A DNA stretch of 64,000 nt from Streptomyces cellostaticus (GTDB taxonomy: Bacteria > Actinomycetota > Actinomycetes > Streptomycetales > Streptomycetaceae): the NCBI RefSeq assembly GCF_001513965.1, contig NZ_KQ948039.1, forward strand, positions 58,449 to 122,448, written 5' to 3'. This document shows positions 43,358-52,354 of this stretch, piece by piece. Positions within the stretch are counted from its first letter, which is position 1, and each line of letters starts with the position of its first letter. A program made the position numbers and the translations under genes. Below the pieces are notes generated by a model. The model had not been told where the DNA came from and searched no databases. It saw only the letters and a list, made by a program, of their open reading frames with translations.

Positions 43358-45547
43358 CTACGACTCCGCCGCCTCCACCCGCACCGCGCACACCTTGAAC
43401 TCCGGCATCCGCGAAGTCGGGTCCAGGGCCGGGTTGGTGAGGGTGTTGGCGCGGCCCTCGCCCGGCCAGTGGAAGGGCATGAAGACGGTGTCGGGGCGGA
43501 TGCCAGTGGTGATGCGGGCGGGGGCCACCGCCCGGCCTCGTCGGGAGACCACCGCCAGCGGGTCGCCCTCGGCTGCCCCGAGCCGGGCCGCGAGGCGCGG
43601 GTGCAGCTCCACGAACGGGCCCGGCGCGGCCGCGTTCAGCTCCGCCACCCGCCGCGTCTGCGCCCCCGACTGGTACTGCGCCACCACCCGGCCGGTCGTC
43701 AGCAGCAGCGGATACTCGGCATCCGGCTCCTCCCCGCTCGCCCGATGCGCCACGGCGACGAACCGCGCGCGCCCGTCACCGGTGGCGAAACGGTCGAGGA
43801 AGAGGCGCGGGGTTCCCGGGTGCACGGAGGGCACGGCGGGTACGGCGGTCTCGGCGTCCCGGGCCGGATCGTCGGGCAGGCCGTCGAGCACCGTGTCCTC
43901 GCCGTCCTCGCCGTCCTCGCCGTCCTCGTCCGTCACACCGGTGGTGGCCGGGCAGGGCCAGAACACCCCGTTCTCCTGCGCCAGCCGCCGGTAGGTGATC
44001 CCCGAGTAGTCCGCCGGGCCGCCCGCGCTCGCCCGGCGCAGCTCCTCGAAGACCTCCTCGGGGTCGGTCGGGAAGCCCTTCTCCACCCCCAGCCGGGCGG
44101 CCAGGTCGTGGAGGACGTACAGGTCACTGTGGATGCCCGCCGGCGGGCTGATCGCCTGTCGGCGCAGCAGGACCCTGCCCTCCAGGCTGGTCGTCGTCCC
44201 CGTCTCCTCGGCCCACTGGGTGACCGGCAGCACGACGTCCGCCAGCTCCGCCGTCTCCGACAGGACGACATCGCACACGGCCAGGAAGTCCAGCGAGCGC
44301 AGCCGCTCCTCGATGTGGGCCGCGCGCGGCGCCGACACCACCGGGTTGGACCCCATCAGCAGCAGCGAGCGGATGTCCGTGCCGAGCGCGTCCAGCAGCT
44401 CGTACGCGCTGCGTCCCGGACCGGGAAGGCTGTCCGGGTCCACACCCCACACCTCGGCCACGTGCCGCCGCGCCGCCGGGTCGTCCAGCTTGCGGTAGCC
44501 GGGCAACTGGTCGGCCTTCTGGCCGTGTTCGCGCCCGCCCTGCCCGTTGCCCTGCCCGGTCAGACAGCCGTACCCGGACAGCGGACGGCCCGCGCGGCCG
44601 GTCGCCAGGCACAGGTTGATCCACGCGCCCACCGTGTCCGTCCCCTTGGACTGCTGCTCGGGCCCGCGCGCGGTGAGCACCATCGCGGCCTCCGGCTCGC
44701 AGAACAGCCGTACCGCCTCCCGCAACTGCGGAACGGACACCCCCGTGATCCGCTCCACGTACTCCGGCCAGTGCCCCATCGCCGCCGCCCGGGCCTCCTC
44801 CCAGCCGGCCGTGCGCTCCCTGATGTAGTCCTCGTCGGTACGGCCCTCGGCCACCACCAGGTGCAACAGGCCCAGCGCGAGCGCCAGATCGGTGCCCGGG
44901 CGGGGTGCCAGATGCAGGTCCGCCTGCTCGGCGGTCTTCGTGCGGCGCGGGTCCACGACGATCAACGTGCCGCCGTTCTCCCGCAGCTCGCTGAAGAAGC
45001 GCAGCGACGGCGGCATGGTCTCGGCGAGGTTCGAGCCGACGAGGATCACGCACCCGGTCCGCGGGATGTCCTCCAGCGGGAACGGCAGCCCCCGGTCCAG
45101 ACCGAACGCCTTCGTGCCGGCGGCCGCCGCCGACGACATGCAGAAGCGGCCGTTGTAGTCGATCTGCGAGGTGCCCAGCACCACCCGTGCGAACTTCCCG
45201 AGCGTGTACGCCTTCTCGTTCGTCAGCCCGCCCCCGCCGAACACCCCCAGCGCGTCGGGACCGTACTGCTCCCGCGTCCGCCCGAGCCGCTCGGCGATCC
45301 GGCCCAGGGCCTCCTCCCAGGAGGCGGGCACCAGCCGGCCGCCCGACCGCACCAGCGGCGAGGTCAGCCGCACCGCCGAGGACAGCACCTCCGGGGCCGT
45401 ACGCCCCTTGCCGCACAGCGCGCCCCGGTTCACCGGGAAGTCCGGCCGCTCGGTCACCTCGACGCCCCCCTGCGGCAGGGGCGTGATGTTCATCCCGCAC
45501 TGCAAGGCGCAGTACGGGCAGTGGGTGGGCGTCGAGGTGGTCTCCAT
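43358..45547 (-). CDS. nasA: Assimilatory nitrate reductase catalytic subunit NasA
   Basis: 729 residues. The N-terminal [4Fe-4S] site is CPYCALQCGMNI (Cys10, 13, 17) with Cys45 in GALCGKG. Molybdopterin-guanine-dinucleotide regions follow: VVLGTSQIDYNGRFCMSSAA, TGCVILVGSNLAETMP, VVDPRRTKTAEQADLHLAPR and the C-terminal dinucleotide-binding domain with LLLTTGRVVAQYQSGAQTRR. It reduces nitrate to nitrite in the cytosol, feeding NirBD at 4321-7268. There is no C-terminal BFD-type iron-sulfur domain, so a separate electron donor is needed. A Gly-Glu-Asp repeat near residue 545 is a local oddity. Upstream lies a possible GlnR site. Confidence 0.93.
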   Translation of the reverse strand: METTSTPTHCPYCALQCGMNITPLPQGGVEVTERPDFPVNRGALCGKGRTAPEVLSSAVRLTSPLVRSGGRLVPASWEEALGRIAERLGRTREQYGPDALGVFGGGGLTNEKAYTLGKFARVVLGTSQIDYNGRFCMSSAAAAGTKAFGLDRGLPFPLEDIPRTGCVILVGSNLAETMPPSLRFFSELRENGGTLIVVDPRRTKTAEQADLHLAPRPGTDLALALGLLHLVVAEGRTDEDYIRERTAGWEEARAAAMGHWPEYVERITGVSVPQLREAVRLFCEPEAAMVLTARGPEQQSKGTDTVGAWINLCLATGRAGRPLSGYGCLTGQGNGQGGREHGQKADQLPGYRKLDDPAARRHVAEVWGVDPDSLPGPGRSAYELLDALGTDIRSLLLMGSNPVVSAPRAAHIEERLRSLDFLAVCDVVLSETAELADVVLPVTQWAEETGTTTSLEGRVLLRRQAISPPAGIHSDLYVLHDLAARLGVEKGFPTDPEEVFEELRRASAGGPADYSGITYRRLAQENGVFWPCPATTGVTDEDGEDGEDGEDTVLDGLPDDPARDAETAVPAVPSVHPGTPRLFLDRFATGDGRARFVAVAHRASGEEPDAEYPLLLTTGRVVAQYQSGAQTRRVAELNAAAPGPFVELHPRLAARLGAAEGDPLAVVSRRGRAVAPARITTGIRPDTVFMPFHWPGEGRANTLTNPALDPTSRMPEFKVCAVRVEAAES
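43895..43930. repeat. 9-bp tandem repeat inside nasA
   Basis: GTCCTCGCC is repeated three times plus a partial copy. In nasA it encodes an acidic run (DEDGEDGEDGED) in a surface linker. The length is a multiple of three, so copy-number change would keep frame. Confidence 0.85.
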
Positions 45548-45570
45548 GCGGACCAGCGTGCTTCGGGCGT

Positions 45571-45598
45571 GTTACGGCCCGGGACGGCTCCTTGTTAC
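45571..45598 (-). promoter_or_regulatory. Possible GlnR half-sites upstream of nasA
   Basis: On the minus strand two GTAAC elements occur at 45598-45594 and 45575-45571, 24 and 47 bp before the ATG. Their centres are 23 bp apart, one more than the 22 expected for GlnR a-sites, and the b-sites between are poor. A GlnR role is expected from the pathway but the box is weak. Confidence 0.4.
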
Positions 45599-45650
45599 AC
45601 GGTCGGGAAGCCGACCTCCCCGCCGCCGCCCGGTTGCCGTGAGGCGGCGG

Positions 45651-46328
45651 TCAGCGCCCCTCGGCCAGGGCCCGCGCCACTCCGTGCTCCTTCGGCCCGA
45701 GGAACGTGGGATCCGGCCGGAACACCGCGTCCAGCACCGCCTTGCCCGCCGCGAACACCTCGCGCGTGCCGCCGTAGTACCAGGTCACATCGTGTTTCGC
45801 GTCCACCCCGACCCCGTACGACTCCACCCCCGCGGCCTCGCACAGCGCCACCGCCCGCCGGATGTGGAAGCCCTGGCTGATCAGCACCGCCCGGTCCACC
45901 CCGAAGATCTTCCGGGCCCGCACACAGGAGTCCCAGGTGTCGAAACCGGCATAGTCGCTGACGATCCGGGCATCCGGCACCCCGTGCTTCGTCAGGTAGG
46001 TGCGCATCGCGTCCGGCTCGTCGTAGTCCTTGCGGCTGTTGTCCCCGGTGACGAGCACCACCTTGATTTTGCCCGCCCGGTACAGCTTCGCCGCCGCGTC
46101 CAGCCGGTGCGCGAGATAGGGCGACGGCTCCCCGTCCCACAGCCCGGCCCCGAAGACGACGGCGACCTCCGTGCGCGGGGCGTCCGCCGTCGTCCGCAGC
46201 CGGTCCGCCGTCGACACGAACAGCCAGGTGACCGGCAGCAGCGCCAGCACACACCCGGCCATCACGGCCTGCACCAGCCGCCGCTGCCCGCCACGGGTGC
46301 GCGGCAGTCGCGGTCGACGGATCTTCAT
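45651..46328 (-). CDS. SanA/ElyC/YdcF-family (DUF218) membrane protein
   Basis: 225 residues from ATG 46328 (GGGGGA at 46333-46338); an ATG 12 bases upstream is also possible. One N-terminal membrane helix (AVMAGCVLALLPVTWLFVST) is followed by a DUF218 domain: VAVVFGAGLWDGEPSPYLAH, VVLVTGDNSRKDYDE, ISQGFHIRRAVALCEAAGVE. Family members act near the cell envelope (SanA: vancomycin resistance at high temperature; ElyC: lipid carrier metabolism). The exact reaction is unknown. Divergent from the CbiX-like gene. Confidence 0.88.
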   Translation of the reverse strand: MKIRRPRLPRTRGGQRRLVQAVMAGCVLALLPVTWLFVSTADRLRTTADAPRTEVAVVFGAGLWDGEPSPYLAHRLDAAAKLYRAGKIKVVLVTGDNSRKDYDEPDAMRTYLTKHGVPDARIVSDYAGFDTWDSCVRARKIFGVDRAVLISQGFHIRRAVALCEAAGVESYGVGVDAKHDVTWYYGGTREVFAAGKAVLDAVFRPDPTFLGPKEHGVARALAEGR

Positions 46329-46495
46329 GCGGTCCCCCATGGTCCGGTTCCGGTGGTTCGGTTCCGACCATGGAGGACGCGGGGGACGCCGATCCGGTTC
46401 GCCTCACATCGAGCATCCGTGCGACGTGAACCCACGGAAAATACCCGTGACGGCCCCGCAACGGCGGCGCAACCTCCGGCCGTCAGGATCCTTGC

Positions 46496-47362
46496 ATGAC
46501 GGCGTCGAACCCTTCTCGTGACGAGTCCCGCATCCACCACGACAGCACGGCGGCGCACCTCATGAACAGCATCAGCGGCGAGCTCGCCGGCCGGCTCCGG
46601 CTCGTCTCGCTCAGCGGCCGCCGCCGCCCGCCCGCCCCGCCCGCCCTCGTCCTGGTGGCCCACGGCAGCCGTGACCCGCGCGCACTGAACACCGTACGGA
46701 CCCTGATGGACCGGGTACGGCAGCTGCGCCCCTCCCTGCCCCTCCACCTGGGCCACATCGAGCTGAACGAGCCCCTGCTCCCCGACACCCTCGCCGCCCT
46801 CGGCGACACCCCCGCCGTCCTGGTCCCGCTGCTCCTCGGTCGCGGGTACCACGTCAAACAGGACATCCCCGAGATGGCCGCCGCATCGCCCGCACGCGCG
46901 CGCGTGGCCGCTCCGCTCGGCCCCCACCCGCTCCTCGCGGAGGCCCTGCACGCCCGCCTGACCGAGGCCGGCTGGAGCACCCCCACGGACGACACCACCC
47001 GCCGCACCAGCGCCGTCGTCCTCGCGGCAGCGGGCTCCCGCGACCCCGACTCGGCCACGGACACCCGCCGCACGGCCCGCCTCCTGGCCGCCCGCCTGGG
47101 TGTTCCGGTGGTCCCGGCGTACGCCTCGGCGGCGACACCGACGGTCGCGACGGCGTTGCGCGCACTGGCAGCGCGCGGCCGCGACAGAGTGGCGATCGCC
47201 TCGTACTTCACGGCCCCGGGCCGCTTCGCGACCCAGTGCGCGGACCAGGCTCCCTGGATCGCCGCGGCTCCCCTGGGCGCCCACCCGGCCATGGCCCGTC
47301 TGATCCTCCACCGCTACGACCAGACCCAGGCGAGAACAGAAGTGGAACTGGCTTCAGCTTGA
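46496..47362 (+). CDS. CbiX-type sirohydrochlorin chelatase-like protein
   Basis: 288 residues with two repeated CbiX halves: ALVLVAHGSRDPRALNTVRT then LLLGRGYHVKQDIPEM; and VVLAAAGSRDPDSATDTRRT then IASYFTAPGRFATQ. His in AHGSRDP and His in GYHVKQD are expected metal-site residues in the first half; the second half has lost them, as in long-form actinobacterial members. It would insert iron into sirohydrochlorin to make the siroheme of NirB, consistent with nearby nasA and nirB. The 45-residue N-terminal extension is unusual and its start is uncertain. Confidence 0.85.
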   Translation: MTASNPSRDESRIHHDSTAAHLMNSISGELAGRLRLVSLSGRRRPPAPPALVLVAHGSRDPRALNTVRTLMDRVRQLRPSLPLHLGHIELNEPLLPDTLAALGDTPAVLVPLLLGRGYHVKQDIPEMAAASPARARVAAPLGPHPLLAEALHARLTEAGWSTPTDDTTRRTSAVVLAAAGSRDPDSATDTRRTARLLAARLGVPVVPAYASAATPTVATALRALAARGRDRVAIASYFTAPGRFATQCADQAPWIAAAPLGAHPAMARLILHRYDQTQARTEVELASA

Positions 47363-47535
47363 AACAAGGGGTGACGGAAACCCCTTCGGGTGCGCGGGGC
47401 TGTGTTCGGCATGCGGCTCCGCCGCGTGGGCGCGACCAGCCACCATGCACCCGCACGCGCCCCACAACCCAACTCGGCAGACGATTAGGCGCCCCGCACC
47501 CCCCGATTGTCACTGCCGACGCTTACTGTCGAATC
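47363..47535. other. Intergenic region carrying a dispersed Streptomyces repeat
   Basis: The gap between the chelatase and dgt holds a GC-rich element with a small hairpin (GCGGCTCCGCCGC, 47414-47426) and a 27-bp core at 47430-47456. An inverted near-identical copy of the core lies at 58935-58961. No gene seen. Confidence 0.6.
47430..47456 (+). repeat. Intergenic repeat core, copy 1
   Basis: A 27-bp core beginning GCGCGACCAGCCACC; its reverse complement differs at one base from 58935-58961. Similar sequences are, in my recollection, scattered through Streptomyces intergenic regions. Confidence 0.7.
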
Positions 47536-48813
47536 ATGGAAGGCACCGCACCCCCGAACGCCTACGACCCGACGTCAGTCGACCGCTGGGCTCCTGAACC
47601 CGACAAACGCCCAGGCCGCACAGCCTTCCAGAGAGACCGCGCCCGCATCCTCCACTCCGCGGCACTGCGCCGCCTCGCAGGCAAGACCCAGGTCGTCACG
47701 CCCGGCGAGCGCAGCGCCCACGCATGGGACGCCAGCCCCCGCACCCGCCTCACCCACTCCTTGGAGTGCGCCCAAGTCGGCCGAGAGCTGGGCGCAGCCC
47801 TCGGCTGCGACCCCGACCTGGTGGAAGCGGCCTGCCTCTCCCACGACCTCGGCCACCCGCCCTTCGGCCACAACGGCGAAGCCGCCCTGAACGAGTTCGC
47901 CGACGACTGCGGTGGCTTCGAGGGCAACGCCCAGTCCCTCAGACTCCTCACCCGCATCGAGCCCAAGCGCTTCACCCCCGAAGGCTCCGTCGGCCTGAAC
48001 CTCACCCGCGCCGCCCTCGACGCCGCCACCAAGTACCCCTGGCCGCGCGGCGCCCACCCCGCCGACCCGGCGTCCCCGAAGTTCGGTGTGTACGAGGACG
48101 ACCGCCCGGTGTTCGACTGGGTCCGCAAGACCGCCCCCGGCACCCGCACCTGCTTCGAGGCGCAGGTCATGGACTGGTCGGACGACGTGGCCTACTCGGT
48201 GCACGACGTCGAGGACGGCCTGCACGCCGGCCACATCGACCCCAACTGCCTGCACGCCGAACCCGAGCGGCAAGCCGTGTTCGAGGTGGCCATCGGCCGG
48301 TACGTCCCCGCGGACACCGACCCGGCCGAACTCGCCGCCGCCCTGGACCGACTCCAGGACCAGGTGTGGTGGCCGCACGGCTACGACGGCACGGCGGTCG
48401 CCCAGGCCCGCCTCAAGGACGCCACCAGCCAGCTCATCGGCCGGTTCTGCCTGGCCGCCGAGAGCGCCACCCGCGCCGCGTACGGCGGCGGCCGGCTCAC
48501 CCGCTACGACGCCGAACTCGTCGTACCCGAGGAGACCCGCCTGGAGTGCGCGGTGCTCAAGGCGGTCGCCGACCGGTATGTCATGCAGCGCGCCGAGCAG
48601 GAGCGGCTGCGCGCCGACCAGCGGGTGGTCGTCGCCGAGCTGGCCGAGGCGCTCACCGCCCGCGCGCCGGACGGTCTGGACCCGCAGTTCCGGGCGCTGT
48701 TCGACGCGGCGCCCGACGACCACGCGCGCAAGCGGGTGATCGTCGACCAGATCGCCTCGCTGACCGACGCCTCCGCCCGCTCGCTGCACGCGAGACTGAC
48801 GGGGCATATGTGA
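47536..48813 (+). CDS. dgt: Deoxyguanosinetriphosphate triphosphohydrolase (dGTPase)
   Basis: 425 residues from ATG 47536. HD-domain metal residues: RTRLTHSLECAQVGRELG (His), CLSHDLGHPPFGHNGEAAL (His-Asp) and MDWSDDVAYSVHDVEDGL (Asp). SAALRRLAGKTQV is the usual N-terminal motif. It hydrolyses dNTPs, chiefly dGTP, to deoxynucleoside and triphosphate, shaping the dNTP pool for replication. It stands two genes upstream of dnaG, its conserved actinobacterial neighbourhood. Confidence 0.93.
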   Translation: MEGTAPPNAYDPTSVDRWAPEPDKRPGRTAFQRDRARILHSAALRRLAGKTQVVTPGERSAHAWDASPRTRLTHSLECAQVGRELGAALGCDPDLVEAACLSHDLGHPPFGHNGEAALNEFADDCGGFEGNAQSLRLLTRIEPKRFTPEGSVGLNLTRAALDAATKYPWPRGAHPADPASPKFGVYEDDRPVFDWVRKTAPGTRTCFEAQVMDWSDDVAYSVHDVEDGLHAGHIDPNCLHAEPERQAVFEVAIGRYVPADTDPAELAAALDRLQDQVWWPHGYDGTAVAQARLKDATSQLIGRFCLAAESATRAAYGGGRLTRYDAELVVPEETRLECAVLKAVADRYVMQRAEQERLRADQRVVVAELAEALTARAPDGLDPQFRALFDAAPDDHARKRVIVDQIASLTDASARSLHARLTGHM

Positions 48814-48917
48814 AGGGAACGTGACCCGGGGTGGCCTGATCGGGTCACTCCCTCTTCCCGCAGCACGTTGCGTGCGGGACGCTCGCTTGTGGCGGCACCC
48901 TTACGAGGAGGCATCAA

Positions 48918-50183
48918 GTGGTCGACGCGGATCAGACATTCGTCATCGTCGGAGGCGGTCTCGCCGGCGCGAAAGCGGCCGAGACGCTCCGTGCCGAGGG
49001 CTTCAGCGGCCGGGTGATACTGATCTGTGACGAGCGCGACCACCCCTACGAGCGCCCGCCGCTGTCCAAGGGCTACCTGCTCGGCAAGGAGGAGCGCGAC
49101 AGCGTCTTCGTGCACGAGCCCGCCTGGTACGCGCGAAACGACGTCGAGCTGCACCTCGGCCAGACCGTCGACCGGATCGACCGCACCGCGAAGACCGTCC
49201 GCTTCGGCGACGACGGCACCCTCGTCCGCTACGACAAGCTGCTGCTGGCCACCGGCGCCGAGCCCCGCCGCCTGGACATCCCCGGCACCGGCCTGGCGGG
49301 CGTCCACCACCTGCGCCGCCTCGCCCACGCCGAGCGCCTCAAGGGCGTCCTCGCCTCCCTCGGCCGCGACAACGGCCACCTGGTGATCGCGGGCGCCGGC
49401 TGGATCGGCCTGGAGGTCGCGGCCGCGGCCCGCGAGTACGGCGCCGAGGTCACCGTCATCGAGCCGCTGCCGACCCCGCTGCACAGCGTCCTCGGCCCCG
49501 AGCTCGGCAACGTCTTCGCCGAGCTGCACCGCGGGCACGGCGTCCGCTTCCACTTCGGCGTCCGGCTCACCGAGATCGTCGGCCAGGACGGCATGGTCCT
49601 CGCGGTGCGCACCGACGACGGCGAGGAGCACCCGGCGCACGCCGTCCTCGCGGCCATCGGCGCGGCCCCCCGCACCGGCCTGGCGGAGGCGGCGGGCCTG
49701 GAGATCGCCGACCGGGCGCACGGCGGCGGCATCGCGGTCGACGAGCGGCTGCGCACCTCCGATCCCGACATCCACGCGGCCGGCGACGTCGCCTCCTTCC
49801 CGCTCGCCCTCTTCGACACGCGCCTGAGGGTGGAGCACTGGGCGAACGCCCTGAACGGCGGCCCGGCGGCGGCCCGCGCGATGCTCGGCAGGGACCTCAC
49901 CTACGACCGCGTGCCCTACTTCTTCACCGACCAGTACGACCTGGGCATGGAGTACAGCGGGTGGGCGCCCCCGGGGTCGTACGACGAGGTGGTGATCCGG
50001 GGCGATGCGGGCAAGCGGGAGTTCATCGCGTTCTGGGTGAAGGAGGGGAGGGTGCTGGCCGGGATGAACGTGAATGTGTGGGACGTCACAGAACCGATCC
50101 AGAACCTCATCCGCTCCGGGGTCCGGGTGAACACCGAAGCGCTCGCGGACCCGCACGTACCCCTCGACAGCCTGGCCTCCTGA
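48918..50183 (+). CDS. FAD-dependent NAD(P)H:ferredoxin reductase-type oxidoreductase
   Basis: 421 residues, GTG 48918 with GAGGAGG (48906-48912). FAD motif VIVGGGLAGAKAAETLRAEG, HPYERPPLSKGYLLGKEE (typical of class I ferredoxin reductases), NAD motif VIAGAGWIGLEVAAAAREYG, second FAD contact DIHAAGDVASFP, and a C-terminal reductase domain (MEYSGWAPPG). It moves electrons from NAD(P)H to a ferredoxin, possibly for P450s or other redox enzymes. Partner not encoded adjacently. A small hairpin-forming region precedes the gene. Confidence 0.92.
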   Translation: MVDADQTFVIVGGGLAGAKAAETLRAEGFSGRVILICDERDHPYERPPLSKGYLLGKEERDSVFVHEPAWYARNDVELHLGQTVDRIDRTAKTVRFGDDGTLVRYDKLLLATGAEPRRLDIPGTGLAGVHHLRRLAHAERLKGVLASLGRDNGHLVIAGAGWIGLEVAAAAREYGAEVTVIEPLPTPLHSVLGPELGNVFAELHRGHGVRFHFGVRLTEIVGQDGMVLAVRTDDGEEHPAHAVLAAIGAAPRTGLAEAAGLEIADRAHGGGIAVDERLRTSDPDIHAAGDVASFPLALFDTRLRVEHWANALNGGPAAARAMLGRDLTYDRVPYFFTDQYDLGMEYSGWAPPGSYDEVVIRGDAGKREFIAFWVKEGRVLAGMNVNVWDVTEPIQNLIRSGVRVNTEALADPHVPLDSLAS

Positions 50184-50230
50184 CCTCTCCGGGAACCGGC
50201 ACTGTCACACCACCCCCGTAGAATCACCTC

Positions 50231-52126
50231 GTGGCAGGACGGATCAACGACGAGGACGTGAAGGCGGTTCGGGACGCGGTTCCGATCGACGCCGTGGTCT
50301 CCGAGTACCTCCAGCTGCGCAACGCCGGTGGCGGCAATCTCAAGGGGCTGTGCCCCTTCCACGACGAGAAGTCGCCGTCCTTCCAGGTCAGCCCGAGCAA
50401 GGGACTCTTCCACTGCTTCGGCTGCCAGGAGGGCGGCGACACCATCACCTTCGTCATGAAGGTGGATCACCTCTCCTTCTCGGAGGCGGTCGAGCGGCTG
50501 GCCGCCCAGGCCGGCATCACCCTGCGGTACGAGGAGGGCGGGTACAACCCCGCCCACCAGCGCGGCGAGCGCATCCGCCTGGTCGAGGCCCACAAGATCG
50601 CCGCCCAGTGGTACGCCGAGCAGCTCGCCACCGGCCCCGAGGCCGAGACCGGCCGGATCTTCCTCGCCGAGCGCGGCTTCGACCAGGCCGCCGCCGTCCA
50701 CTTCGGCGTCGGCTACAGCCCCCAGGGCTGGGACCACCTCACCCGCTACCTGCGCGGCAAGGGCTTCACCGACAAGGAGCTGATCCTCTCCGGGCTGTCC
50801 CAGGAGGGCCGCCGCGGTCCCATCGACCGGTTCCGGGGCCGGCTGATGTGGCCCATCCGGGACATCAGCGGCGAGGTCGTCGGCTTCGGCGCCCGCAAGC
50901 TCTACGAGGCGGACAACGGCCCGAAGTACCTGAACACCCCCGAGACGGCGATCTACAAGAAGAGCCAGGTCCTCTACGGCATCGACCTCGCCAAGCCGCA
51001 CATCGCCAAGAGCAGCCGGGCCGTCGTCGTCGAGGGCTACACGGACGTCATGGCCTGCCACCTCGCCGGTGTCACCACGGCCATCGCGACCTGCGGTACG
51101 GCCTTCGGCGGCGAGCACATCAGGATCCTGCGCCGCCTCCTCATGGACAACGGCTCGGCCCGCGTGATCTTCACCTTCGACGGCGACGCGGCCGGCCAGA
51201 AGGCGGCCCTGCGCGCCTTCGAGGACGACCAGAAGTTCGCCGCCGAGACGTACATCGCCATCGCCCCGGACGGCATGGACCCCTGCGAGCTGCGCCTGGC
51301 CAAGGGCGACGAGGCCGTCGCCGACCTGGCCGAGCCCCGCACCCCGCTCTTCGAGTTCGCGCTGCGCCAGATCGTCGACCGCTACGACCTGGACACCCCC
51401 GCCGGCCGCGCGGCCGCCCTGGACGAGGCCGCCCCGATCGTCGCCCGCATCAAGAACAGCGGCGCCCAGCACGAGGTCGCCGTCGAGCTGGCCGGGATGC
51501 TCGGCATCCTCGACACCCAGTTCGTGGTCAAGCGGGTGGCCCAGCTGGCCCGCTGGGCCCGCGAGCGCGGCGGCAAGGGCCCCGCCCCCACCGGCTCGCA
51601 GTCGTACGAGGCCGCGCCCCGGCCCGCCACGTCCGGCCCCGCGCTCCAGCTCCGCAACCCCGTCTACGCCACCGAGCGCGAACTCCTCAAACTCGCCCTC
51701 CAGCGCCCCGAGCTGGTCTCCCCGGCCTTCGACGCCTACGGCGTGGACGAGTTCACCGCCGCCCCCTACGCCGCCGTACGCCAGGCCGTCCTGGACGCGG
51801 GCGGCGCGGAGTACGGCATGCAGGACGCCCAGGAGTACCTGGTCCGCGTCCGCGAGGCGGCCCCCGACGACACGGTCCGCGCGATGGTCACCGAGCTCGC
51901 GGTCGAGGCGATCATGCGCAGGACGGTGGACGAGAACTACGCGGGCGAACAGCTGGTGACCGTCCGTCGACGCGCTGTGGAGCGACGCATCCAGGAAATC
52001 CAGGGCACGGTCAAACGCCTGGAAGTCGGCGGCGATCCGGCCCAGCTGGCTGCCGTGCGCAACGAACTGTGGGTCCTCCAGCAGTACGACCAGGCTCTGA
52101 AGACGAACGGCGCCGCCGCGCTCTGA
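50231..52126 (+). CDS. dnaG: DNA primase DnaG
   Basis: 631 residues, GTG start. The N-terminal zinc finger CPFHDEKSPSFQVSPSKGLF with HCFGCQEGGD gives the CHCC site. The RNA polymerase/Toprim core carries GRLMWPIRDISGEVVGFGAR, VVVEGYTDVMACHLAG (Glu) and FTFDGDAAGQKAALRAF (DxD). The C-terminal helicase-interacting domain is the usual length. It makes RNA primers for Okazaki fragments. Transcribed toward the sigma factor gene, an arrangement related to the dnaG-rpoD macromolecular synthesis operon. Confidence 0.97.
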   Translation: MAGRINDEDVKAVRDAVPIDAVVSEYLQLRNAGGGNLKGLCPFHDEKSPSFQVSPSKGLFHCFGCQEGGDTITFVMKVDHLSFSEAVERLAAQAGITLRYEEGGYNPAHQRGERIRLVEAHKIAAQWYAEQLATGPEAETGRIFLAERGFDQAAAVHFGVGYSPQGWDHLTRYLRGKGFTDKELILSGLSQEGRRGPIDRFRGRLMWPIRDISGEVVGFGARKLYEADNGPKYLNTPETAIYKKSQVLYGIDLAKPHIAKSSRAVVVEGYTDVMACHLAGVTTAIATCGTAFGGEHIRILRRLLMDNGSARVIFTFDGDAAGQKAALRAFEDDQKFAAETYIAIAPDGMDPCELRLAKGDEAVADLAEPRTPLFEFALRQIVDRYDLDTPAGRAAALDEAAPIVARIKNSGAQHEVAVELAGMLGILDTQFVVKRVAQLARWARERGGKGPAPTGSQSYEAAPRPATSGPALQLRNPVYATERELLKLALQRPELVSPAFDAYGVDEFTAAPYAAVRQAVLDAGGAEYGMQDAQEYLVRVREAAPDDTVRAMVTELAVEAIMRRTVDENYAGEQLVTVRRRAVERRIQEIQGTVKRLEVGGDPAQLAAVRNELWVLQQYDQALKTNGAAAL

Positions 52127-52354
52127 GTTCCGTACCGGGGATTTCCGGTCCTGGTCACCAGCCGGTCACGGACCGGATGCAAAAAGTCACCGCACGCCCC
52201 TCGTGGCGAGGATGTGTCTTCCCCCACACTGGGTGCGGTGCCCGAGTCCCTGGGAACTGCCAGCCAGGCCCCAGGAGCGCAGACCGTCGACTCTCCGCCC
52301 CCGAAGTACCGCTGCCGCACACCTTGAGCAGCGATCATCCTGGAGGTCGCCCCC
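52127..52354. other. 228-bp promoter region between dnaG and the sigma factor gene
   Basis: No gene. A G/C-rich spacer with one A-run (GCAAAAAGTC, 52181-52190), and an RBS GGAGG just before GTG 52355. I could not assign a sigma-specific promoter with confidence. Confidence 0.4.

Noticed and set aside
43331..45880. A long plus-strand open frame opposite nasA
   Set aside because: The composition is His/Arg/Gln-rich antisense text; nasA on the minus strand carries the iron-sulfur and molybdopterin motifs.
52127..52354. SigE- or SigR-type promoter for the sigma factor gene
   Set aside because: GGAAC-like elements are present, but no matching -10 element at the required spacing was found.
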